A stretch of 17,755 bases of DNA from positions 1-17,755 of the forward strand of contig JADGJL010000575.1 in assembly GCA_027600665.1 (NCBI GenBank), written 5' to 3'. The DNA is from Irineochytrium annulatum (Eukaryota; Chytridiomycota; Chytridiomycetes; Chytridiales; Chytridiaceae). Below, piece after piece: positions 9,169-17,755 of this stretch (positions are counted from its first letter, which is position 1; each line of letters starts with the position of its first letter). The notes beneath the pieces were generated by a model. That model worked only from the letters and a program-made list of their open reading frames with translations. It searched no databases and was not told where the DNA came from. Made by a program: the position numbers and the translations under genes.

Positions 9169-10180
9169 TGCGAGGAAAAAGGAAAGGGGAAGAGGTAGGT
9201 GATGGCTGGCTGTTGGGGGGGATGCGGGCCTTCTTAACAGGACACGAGGGTGTGGGCGCGCTGGAGAAGTTAAGCGTTTTCACGCTCGCAAGGCACCAAG
9301 GCACCTGATACCTTGGGCTTTCGACGAACAAAAAAGTAATAGAAAAGCCCCGCGTTGAGTGGAAGTGTGACACAGCTGACCGCGAACGCAAGGCAAAATG
9401 AGAAATGTTACAACGTGCCGTCAGCAGGCTTTCAATATCGTGTGAGAGAATAAAATTATCCAATACTGGTGTTCGACAGAGTATGGGATCGCCACCTCCT
9501 TTCTCACGTAAAAAGTAACTGTTAAATTAACGCTCTCCTGCAAATCTCCTGATTTCGATCTGTACCATTATTTGCTCGTGGCTACTCCTTTCAAAATATC
9601 CCACCGGTTGCAGATAAGCGCCCACAGGCCCGGATGTGATAATGAAAAAAATCGCAGTTTGTACTGCCGAGGAGCGCCTCAACATAAACTGATGCGTGGT
9701 GGTACCGATATACTCACGAAGTAGTTCGACCACTTGGCATGTTATTTATTTTCTTTGTTCGAGGTCCACTCCGTTTCTTTCGTTCACATAAATGCCGTCT
9801 GCGGTTGAAAGAAATGGCAAGAACAGGAGGTCTTTTATTGCACCTACTAATGCTCTGGCGCTTTGATCGTGAAGTTTTCCTAAACTTTGTTGGGCAAAAA
9901 CATTTTTTTTTGGAAGGTCATCTCGTTGTCATAATCTCCAGACAGTGATTACGACATCAGACAAACGTGGGCATGTTGCGTCAAATATATCAAGAAAATT
10001 ACTGTATTACGAAGCTTGACTTGTTTACAGGGAAAACCTCGAAGCTGTTGGGCTTAACTACTTAACACAGACCCACTATGACATCCTGCTCATACGAAAC
10101 TACGCGCTGAATCTCAACCAGATATCCAGCAATCCATCTCCAACCTAGCGTCCCGAACCCGCCCCACATCAACCCCTATC
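9169..10180. other. Intergenic region upstream of the sugar porter and downstream of TEL2
   Basis: About 1 kb with no gene I can support. It must contain the sugar porter promoter at its left end and the TEL2 3' UTR at its right end. Small open frames (9527-9733 minus, 9739-9948 plus) lack recognisable motifs. T-rich and A-rich runs are present, but I see no tRNA boxes or mobile-element ends. Confidence 0.55.
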
Positions 10181-13100
10181 TCACCCCGACGTCAACGTCA
10201 ATAGTCTCGCGCACTTCTCAAACGCCCCCTTGTCCGTCTCCCTCTCGAGATTCTCCGCTGCGAACCGCAGGACGTCCTCGATGCCCGCCCGGCCCGTCAT
10301 AGCGTCATTGTTCCGCGTTGGCCCAAACTCAGCCATTAGCAGCGCCTTGGGCAGCGAGGTGACGACGGCCGAGTACCCAAATAGGATGGCGTTCCGGACC
10401 GAGGCGTCCTGGGACCGGTAGTCGAGGGACCAGAGGAGGTCGAAGAGCTCGCGGGACATAGCGCGGCATTCCGGCGTGTTGACTACCATGGGCGAAAGTT
10501 GGAATAGCAGCGTTAAAAGAAAAAAGAGAATGGTGCTCACCCGAGGCTTGGAGGATAACAGCGGCGGTGGTCAAGAAGTGCGAAAAAAGTGAGACCTCAC
10601 GCATAAAACGAGCCGATCGCCTTGTTTCAGCAATACAGGCATATAAGCTTTTCTAGCTAATACAGGGACCAATGTGCTTACATTTTATTGTACTTCCGCA
10701 CGAGAGGGAAAAAGAACGACGCGGCGTGGTCCGAAAAGGGATTGCGAACCGGCATGGGCCTTTTCCGAATAGTGCCCGGAGCACGTTCGATGACAGGGTG
10801 CTGTCAAATAGAGCGGTTAACGAACGGGACTTGAAAAAAAAGCATTACTTGAAGAACTGTCGTGCTAAGCTTGATAGCGATCAGTGCGAGATAGGTAAGG
10901 GCCGTCTTCCGTTGCAAAATGGTGTCGTCATTAGTGAACACCTCGTTGACCAGATGCCTGGCGAACGGAACATGCTTGAGTTAATATGACAAAATGCGAT
11001 GTTCCCCTTACTGCGCTGTCTCCTTTGGACACTTCACGCCGAGCGTTATCATTGCCGCCTGCCGATTCACGTCGAAGCCCTCCAAGTTAAACGCGTCTTT
11101 CAGCGTCATAAGCCGCCTAAACAATGCATCCATAACCTCGCCTTTTAAAGGAGAGTCAGAGACGCAACCCGGTAACTCAAACAAATTGAAGACGCACCTA
11201 ATTCGCCCTCGTACGTCTTCTCAATGACCTCCGGCAACACTTCGAGCACGGTCTCAATTTTGTCGAGGTTCTCCGTGTCCTTCAGCCACTCCAAGCACTC
11301 CCGGATGTACCGTGGCCCCTTCTTCTTCGGCGGGGTGATCATCTCGTCGGCAGTCTGGAGGGGCTTAAGCTCGTCGTCGTCGCTGTCGACCTCGGCGTCG
11401 TCGTCCAAATCTGCATCTAGGAGTGTGAAAATGGTTTTCGTGCAGTGACTAGGCAAATACCTTGCTCTTCCCGCGTTACAAGCTGATCCGGATCTTCTTC
11501 GTCTGCGTAATGTCACCAGCTTGCATAATTACATAGCAAAGGGGTCATACCGTCGGATTCCTCTGGCCGATCAGCGTCCACTGCCAGAGCGGCATCCTGT
11601 TGTACCAAGCTCGCCGGCTTTTGCTCTTCTTCCACCGACATAACAACCTGCACCGCTGCCTGCGAGGTCATCTCCTCGACATTGTTCGCAAGGTCTCGAA
11701 GAAATAGGACGTCCTTATCTGGCGGCAGATCGAACGACAGGGGAATCGGCGACGCGCACTTTACGTAAAAGCACTCTGCGGTGACCTACACACGACATAT
11801 ACACCCAGTAAGTGGACGAATAACAAGTAGAACAGGACTAGGTACCAACCAGGCCAAGCTTTCTGAGATATGCGTCCCGTGAATTGAGATAATGTTCCAT
11901 GCCCTTCATCACATTTCCTTGCAAAGCCCGAACACCATCTGGCCCGTCCGTGTTTGCAAGGCATATTAGTATGGCGTACGTGACAGCTACGTTAGCATTA
12001 GAGAGATACAACAGCATCGCCTAACTATCTCTCGTACATGTATAGCGATCTGGAGTTGTGTTTCGCAAGAAGGCAGAAGTCGACCAGACTTCCAGCAGCC
12101 GTTTTAAGTTCTTCAGCAGGTGGAATTCTACATTATAAAGGTTCAGTTTCTCGGCAATCAACAGAAAGTAATGTTGCTGACCCGACTCGGTGCTCACCAG
12201 CTTCGAGATCGCGACGACGGCTTTCAGGATTGACACCTTTGATGTCGTGGAAATGAGAAGCGTGGTGCCAAAGAAGTACGCGACGCTAGAGTTGCTTTCG
12301 AAATTTGCTAGACCGATAAAGTCCTGCAAAAACCGCTGTATTGTGGTGACGGATACTAACTCGTGCCATCAATCAAGGACAAGCTCACCGCGAGCACTTA
12401 CAGCGATTTTTTTCCGCCGCAACTTCCTCCAACAATTGCGTCACGATAGAGTTCAGCTCTGCCGGCGAAAGGCCTCGCACAACCGCGTTAATGACGGTCC
12501 AAGGGTAATCCCCTTGATTTCTGAGACGCCACCACACGTCAACGACGTAGCCTAATGGACATATGAGCCGCAAAATCTTCAGCGATGCAATGTACCAATG
12601 TATCCTATCCGGATCGTCTTAACAAGAAGCGCAGTGATATAGCTGGCGACCGCGTCGTCCTTCAAGCCACGCATACATTCAAGCATGCCGTTAGCTAGTT
12701 GACCGAAGAATGCCCTGCCGATAGCGTGGGTCAGCGCCGCAAAAACAAAACAGACAAGCGTACTTCGCTCCAAACATCAGCTTTGGATGCCCCTCGTAGG
12801 CATTCGCCATGCGATCAGGCAGCAAGCACAGGCACGCGACATAACGACCCCATAGCATCCCACCGCCCGCCCTCGCCGACATTGGCGTTGGGCGGGCGTC
12901 GTCTCGTTCCCAACAGTACCGAATCACGCTGCCCAACGGGAACCGCTCCAGCCACGCCGCGATCAGCTCTGACGCGAGGTCCAGCTTAAATGCATGCGTC
13001 TTCTCGGGCCGGCCCGCGAACGCGCTCGAAAGCGATTCCAAGGCATCCACAGGGTTTAGTCGCGGGGACAGGAAGAAAGGGTCAAAAAGCGCCCTGCGGT

Positions 13101-13329
13101 CCTGGGCAGACATGAGCGGCACCCAGGCGAGGGTGACGTCGTTCAGGAGAACCAGCTGGAGCCGAACTGCTTCCGATTTAAAGAAGGCGCGGCGTTCTTC
13201 GGACGGAGCTGCGGCGGCATCGTCCGAGAGGAAGGCGGCGGCGGTCTCAGAGAGAATGGACTTGACTTCGTTGAGCTCCTTCGCGGCCTTGAGCCGCCGG
13301 CTTATGGACATCGAGCCACCAACTGACAT
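10181..13329 (-). CDS. TEL2: Telomere length regulation protein TEL2/TELO2 (TTT complex), about 825 aa
   Basis: Thirteen exons on the minus strand: 13329-12764, 12714-12596, 12551-12402, 12307-12038, 11986-11850, 11785-11551, 11502-11461, 11416-11198, 11141-11012, 10957-10849, 10800-10682, 10620-10541 and 10482-10181. All join in phase, giving about 825 residues against 837 for human TELO2 (recalled). TEL2 forms the TTT complex with TTI1 and TTI2, which with HSP90/R2TP stabilises PIKK kinases such as ATM, ATR and TOR. Family-like blocks in order: LPDRMANAYEG, YAILICLANTD followed by RKLGLVTAEC, the acidic linker EVDSDDDELKPL (515-526), GPRYIRECLEWL (about 540-551) opening the conserved regulatory domain, HLVNEVFTNDD, FSDHAASFFFPLVRKYN, and SRELFDLLWSLDYRSQDASV. 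Introns are 44-94 nt. The N-terminal half is alpha-solenoid-like and less conserved. The junction of exons 3 and 4 (12402/12307) is the least certain; the other acceptor tried introduces a stop. Confidence 0.93.
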
Positions 13330-13368
13330 GTCGCTTTAATGAGACACAAGACATTCAAATACAGACTT
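13330..13368. promoter_or_regulatory. 39-nt head-to-head spacer between TEL2 and USB1 start codons
   Basis: The minus-strand TEL2 ATG (13329) and plus-strand USB1 ATG (13369) are 39 nt apart. The promoter and 5' UTRs therefore must overlap each other or the first exons. An upstream in-frame ATG at 13339 would shorten the gap to 9 nt. I see no TATA box in the gap. Confidence 0.55.
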
Positions 13369-14534
13369 ATGCTCAATTTGAACTACGTGAGCGACAACGA
13401 GAGCGACGACGATCGGCCGGCGGACGCGAAGTCCAGAAAGCGCGCGAGGGATGACGGCGGTCGTGTGGATTGCGTTGGCGGGGTCGAGACCCATCGGTTA
13501 GAATTCGCCGGTGTAGAGCGATGACGCCTATCTTAAGTCGAAATAGGAAGGCCGCCAAGGTCGTGAGGAAGGCTCTTCCCCTTCCGAAGCTCCCGGGACT
13601 GTATAAAAATACGCGAAAGGACGAATGTGAGGCTGTCCTTCTTGCGGTCACGGCTCTAAACAGTTGCAGCAGAGAACAGAAGACTTGAGCTTACGGGGAG
13701 GTACATACCCTTTGTGGAAGGAGACTGGACGACAGCCGTTTTCGCCCTTGGTTTGGTTCCGTTGCTTGGATATCATGGTGCTTAATAGCTTTACTGCTTC
13801 GTCTCTCAAAGTGCCGTTCGATCAGCTTCGTGACCCAATTGCGAAGCTCATTGACATCGCCGAGACGACTTTAACGCCAAGCTCCACTGCCGCCGCGTCA
13901 GCAGAGCTTCAACCGCCACAATCCGGAGACGAGCTGGCATTGAAGCTACATCCCACCGCACTAATCAGCAACGGCTTGCACGCGAGCGTGTCACGGACAA
14001 CTCATTTGAAGGTTTTCCAAATCGACCGTTTTGTCGAGCGGTTGAAGGAGGTGCTGAAAGGTTGCGGGAAATTTCACGTCGGTTTTTGCGGTTTGGCTGT
14101 GCACGACAACGATGACGCGACGAGGTCTTTTCTGGGCCTTGAGGTCGGCGCGGGTGCCGAGGAGGTAAAGACACCACGTTTTGAGTTCCTGCTTACCTTT
14201 GTATTTCCAAGCTCCGCGCTATCGTTCGGAAAGTGGATGAGGTCTTTGCTGAGTATAGCAAGCCTGTCTTCTATTCGGTTCGGTTATGTCACTTCTCTGC
14301 CCTCTAGTCTCTAATTTAACTTCGTTCCTTGGAATACCTGCATAGAATCCCAAATTTCATGTCAGCGTCGCCTCTATCCGGCGAGATACCGCGTCCTCGC
14401 CGTTGGGTCAAGGCACGGTACGGATGTTGACGGAGTTGGGCGCCTTTGAGACGGCATTGGCCTCTGTCGCCTGCGAGATAGCCGAGCTCCGCATCCGGGT
14501 TGGAGATTGCTATTACGCGGTAAGGTTGGAATAG
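13369..14534 (+). CDS. USB1: U6 snRNA 3'-end phosphodiesterase USB1 (MPN1 family)
   Basis: USB1 trims and caps the U6 snRNA 3' end with a phosphate, protecting it from decay in the nucleus. It is a 2H phosphoesterase with two HxS tetrapeptides. Both are present: HAS in NGLHASVSRTTHLK (exon 4) and HVS in NPKFHVSVAS (exon 6). Other family marks are the acidic start NYVSDNESDDD, KALPLPKLPGLY, GRYIPFVEGDWTTAVF, FQIDRFVERL, RSFLGLEVGAG, VDEVFAEYSKPVFY, and the closing strand LRIRVGDCYYAV. Exons: 13369-about 13464, about 13551-13626, 13670-13750, 13812-14164, 14212-14277 and 14346-14534. The model is about 286 residues; human USB1 is 265 (recalled). The exon 1-2 junction is uncertain: 13463-13518 is another in-phase intron and would add ten residues. 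ATG 13369 is preferred to 13339 because USB1 proteins start just before an acidic Tyr/Ser/Asp stretch. Confidence 0.9.
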
Positions 14535-14576
14535 CAGTAAAGTCGTGTAGATCTCGTTCTCTTACGATGATATAGT

Positions 14577-14582
14577 AATAAA
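14577..14582 (+). terminator. Putative AATAAA polyadenylation signal for USB1
   Basis: AATAAA occurs 43 nt past the USB1 stop and about 70 nt before the VAC14 start. It is well placed to end the USB1 transcript in this tight tandem spacing. Hexamer evidence only. Confidence 0.4.
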
Positions 14583-14652
14583 CACCCTTATGTGAGTCTG
14601 AAGGGATTTAATTGAATTGCCCAGCCGCTTTAACGCGAAGTTTCCTGCCGCC

Positions 14653-17600
14653 ATGTCCGAGATCAGTAGTGTTGGCGGGGGCATGAGCTATGGCCTCCCC
14701 AACCCCAACGTGCTGCCGCCGCAGGTCATCAAGGGCCTCAGCGACAGGATCTACGACAAGCGCAAGGTCGCCGCCCTGGAGATCGAGAGGTTGGCCAGTT
14801 CAGATCGGGGAGGCAGCCCTTGGCCGCGCTGAGAGACCGGGATCCCTCATCCGCCGAGCAGGCTAATCCATTGGGATCACTCCGGCCGCGGACGGGATCG
14901 TGCCCTGCCTACTTGATTACTTACTAAGGTCGACATGCTGACTCTTACTTCCGTGAAGGATGATCCGGGAGGCCTCCCAGTCCGCCTCGGCCGACCCCAA
15001 GCGGGTGAACCAGATTCTAAGTGCCCTCATCAACGACTTTGCGTACTCCGTCATCCCGAACTCGCGAAACGGCGGTCTTATCGCCCTGGCCGCCGCGGCG
15101 ATTGCCCTTGGGGCCAACCGGATTCAACCATACTTGGAGCTCATCGTCCCGCCCGTGCTGGCGTGCTTCCACGACCCGGACTCGAGGGTGCGGTACTACG
15201 CGTGCGAGAGCATGTACAATGTAGCAAAGGTCGCGAGAGATCACATCCTGAAGTTTTTTAACGAGATCTTCGATGCTCTGAGCAAGGTGGGGCTGCATGC
15301 ATTCATTACGGTTGCCGAGTTTCGTTTCTTATCGTATCTGCCAGCTTGCCGCCGACAATGAGTCCTCTGTGAAAAATGGGGCGGAGCTCCTCGACAGGCT
15401 CATTAAGGATATTGTGAGCGAACGCGCCACGCATTACGCAGCTGGTGAAGGAAACCCAGAGCTCTCTTCCATGGGCGGCGACGACTCCAAGTCGACCTAT
15501 CGATCACCTTCCCCCGCCAACTCTACTCGCTCCACCACCGCCCCATCAGCACAGATGAGCAATGCCGGCACCACGCTCTCACCACCAGGCATGGACGCGA
15601 CCCACCCCGTTCACCCATCCGATCCGTCCTTCCCGCCTGCACCCGGCTCGACCCCTCTTCTGCCCCACATGAAACCAACGACTTTCAATCTCCCGCGCTT
15701 CATCCCCCTGTTAGCCGAACGCATCCACACCCTGAACCCTTACACGCGCATGTTTCTTGTTCAATGGATCTCGGTCCTCGACAGCGTGCCCGACCTCGAA
15801 TTAATCGGCCACGTGCCAGACTTCCTCGACGGCCTCTTTCACTACCTCTCGGACCCGAACGTGGACGTGCGCGTCGCGACGCTGAATGTCCTGGGCGAGT
15901 TTCTAAAAGAGATCAGGGACGTGGTCGAGTTGCAGAGGGAGCGTGGGGGCGGGGCGTTAAATGTCAAGGGACGGAAGGGATGGGGCTTTGATGGGGACGG
16001 AGTTGTGTTTGATGCGGGGGCTTGGAATGCACGGAGGGGTAGCGCGGGTGGGGATCAGCAGGATCAGCAGGCGATGGCGCCGCCGCCGGCGTATGCCGAG
16101 AGGGAGAGGGAGGAGGCGGCCGCTGGAGGGAAGGATGCGGACTCCGTATCAACTTCAGGGCCTGGAGTGGAGGGCACTGTCACTGGCACTGGCGTTACGG
16201 CGGAACTCCAGCCTGAGGCCGCTTTGAGGGAACCGGGCTTGGACGGGGCATTGTCTGCCCTATCATTGAATGGCGCCGGGGCGGCCGGGGCGCCCAGCAT
16301 TACCGTTGCCCGACCGGCGTCGACGGTCCCGACACAGCCGAACGCGGACAGCCTTCCCTACGTGCCTGGGCAGGGAGTCGTGCTAGATATTGGGAGGATG
16401 GTGGATATTCTATCCCCGCACTTGACGTCGACGGACGAGGAGACGCAGGCGACTGCGCTTCGGTGGGTGAACGAGTTTATCCTCCTTGTGAGGGAGGTCA
16501 TGCTGCCGTTCACGCCGCTGCTGCTCTCGGCTGTTTTGCCAGGCATCTCGCACCCTGTGACGTTAATCCGCGAGATCGCGGTCGAGACGAACGGTAACCT
16601 GTACCGCTTAATCTTGGAAACTTCTCTGGCTGGTGGTAGCAGTGGTGGCAGTGGCAATGGGGAAGCGGTCGTAACGCCCGGTGGAGGTAGCTTGTCGGCG
16701 AGCGTGTCGAGCTTGGGATCGACGTCGCCGGGGAACACAACCACGGTGATAGCGTTCGTCGACCCGTTCGAGCTGAAGGCGACGGTTGACACCGTGATCT
16801 ATCAGTTCCAAGATGAGAACGAAGAGACGAGAGTCGCGGCAATGGAGTGGTTGCTGATGCTACATCGAAAGTCACCAAAGAAGGTGTGTGTTTGGTGCCT
16901 GTATGAGAAATCGTTAATTGTATGTTTCAAAGTTCATGTCATCGGATGAGGCCACCTTCTCTACGTTGCTACAGACCCTCTCCGATACGTCGGAGGATGT
17001 CGTGAAACGCGACCTCCAACTCTTGGCGCAGATATCTCAGCACTCGGATGACGAATACTTTATGCGATTCATGATGAACCTTTTGCATTTGTTCTCCAAT
17101 GACCGGCGGTTACTTGAAAGCCGTGGCGCCCTCATTATTCGGCAGCTCTGCCTCAGTTTGAACCCAGAGAAAATGTATCGGGCTTTCGCTGAGATTTTGG
17201 AGCGCGACGAGGTTAGTGAAGAGATTTTAAAAAATAAGTCTAAGTGGGCGGGTTTAACATGTTTTTTCTGTAAGGATCTTGATTTCGCAAGCATTATGGT
17301 GCAGAATCTGAACATCATCCTGATCACCGCTCCGGAGCTGTCGGATCTGCGGCGCCGGTTGAAGAATTTAGAGACTCGGGATGGCCTTATCCTATTCGCC
17401 GCCCTTTACCGCTCCTGGTGTCATAACCCCGTCGCAGCCTTCTCCCTATGCCTCCTTGCACAAGCTTATGAGCACGCCGCGAACCTCCTTCAGGTCTTTG
17501 CCGACCTTGAAATCACTGTCACCCTTTTGATTCAGATCGACAAGCTCGTTCAGCTTCTGGAGAGTCCCGTCTTTACATACCTTCGACTTCAGCTACTTGA

Positions 17601-17755
17601 GCCAGACCGGCATCCTCACCTCTTTCGGTGCTTGTACGGGATTTTGATGCTTCTGCCGCAGAGCTCGGCATTTGCGACATTGAGGAACCGGCTTAACAGC
17701 GTAAGCTCGATGGTTATGCTGTATGCTACTGGGCCGCTTGCGGGAGGCGGCGGGT
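14653..17755 (+). CDS. VAC14: VAC14, scaffold of the PIKfyve/Fab1-Fig4 complex (3' end cut by window)
   Basis: VAC14 is a HEAT-repeat scaffold that holds the lipid kinase Fab1/PIKfyve and phosphatase Fig4 on vacuole or endosome membranes to control PI(3,5)P2. Exons: 14653-14789, 14959-15286, 15345-16883, 16933-17211 and 17275 to the edge, all in phase, giving 921 codons so far. The start has a GCCGCC ATG context; the signature NVLPPQVIKGLSDRIYDKRK follows. The N-terminal Fab1-binding block (about 75-180) has NGGLIALAAAAIALG, RVRYYACESMYN and VKNGAELLDRLIKDIVSE. HEAT blocks include LPRFIPLLAERIHTLNPYTR and FLDGLFHYLSDPNVDVRVAT. The C-terminal Fig4-binding block has RSWCHNPVAAFSLCLLAQAY, LLIQIDKLVQLLESPVFTYL and LMLLPQSSAFATLRNRLNSV. 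Two low-complexity inserts, about 75 residues (near 185-260) and about 150 residues (near 365-510), make it longer than the human 782 (recalled). The first intron is 169 nt, the longest in the window. Only the extreme C-terminus is missing. Confidence 0.96.

Noticed and set aside
9755..9775. GTTCGAGGTCC resembling a tRNA B box
   Set aside because: The spacing does not fit the B-box consensus, and I found no matching A box or acceptor stem.
9739..9948. Small plus-strand frame of 69 codons with a hydrophobic start
   Set aside because: There is no recognisable motif, the region is AT-rich, and there is no evidence of conservation.
10672..10989. 105-codon plus-strand frame
   Set aside because: It lies opposite TEL2 exons 10-11, whose minus-strand reading matches TELO2 blocks in order.
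12308..12330. TTTTTGCAG acceptor for TEL2 exon 4
   Set aside because: Joined to the strong GTAAGT donor at 12401 it creates a stop codon. The later TCTAG acceptor keeps the frame.
17735..17755. Gly-coding GGAGGCGGCGGG run at the right edge resembling the Gly run at the left edge
   Set aside because: This is GC-rich low complexity in two unrelated genes, not evidence that the window is circular or duplicated.

Overview
This window is eukaryotic nuclear DNA, most likely from a fungus, and I would guess an early-diverging (chytrid-like) one. The genes are intron-rich. Their introns are mostly 43-70 nt, with GT...AG ends and branch sites such as TGCTAAT or CTAAC. Exons are GC-rich and the spacers are more AT-rich. 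The proteins resemble fungal VAC14 and sugar porters, and also animal-like TELO2 and USB1. The phylum is inference. I see no transposon, rRNA, tRNA or CRISPR.

Layout from left to right: (1) 2-1035 (+), the 3' end of an unrecognised gene with a very acidic tail. (2) 2020-6000 (-), an eight-exon gene for a protein of about 1185 residues: a disordered N-terminus, two GAF domains, a divergent class III nucleotidyl-cyclase homology domain and a C-terminal CaaX box (CSVM). (3) 6115-7111 (+), a multi-pass membrane protein of about 282 residues, divergent from (2) across 114 bp. (4) 7582-9168 (-), a complete three-exon MFS sugar porter of 490 residues. (5) 10181-13329 (-), a complete 13-exon TEL2/TELO2 gene of about 825 residues. 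(6) 13369-14534 (+), USB1, the U6 snRNA 3'-end phosphodiesterase, head-to-head with TEL2 with only 39 nt between start codons. (7) 14653 to the right edge (+), VAC14, the PIKfyve/Fab1 complex scaffold, cut just after its Fig4-binding region.

Three genes are conserved housekeeping genes: TEL2 (PIKK maturation), USB1 (U6 processing) and VAC14 (PI(3,5)P2 synthesis). The sugar porter is a nutrient-uptake gene. The most unusual locus is the GAF-GAF-cyclase-like-CaaX gene. Its cyclase-like reading frame is only continuous if a 4-nt microexon is used. Three residues expected to be catalytic look substituted or missing, and a prenylation signal suggests membrane attachment. It may be a sensory or allosteric pseudo-cyclase rather than an enzyme.

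All exon joins were worked out by eye from reading frame, splice signals and family similarity recalled from memory. No alignment or search was run. Exon boundaries are firm where two conserved blocks join in phase (TEL2, VAC14, most of USB1, the sugar porter). They are softer at the USB1 exon 1-2 junction, in the left-edge gene and at TEL2 exons 3-4.
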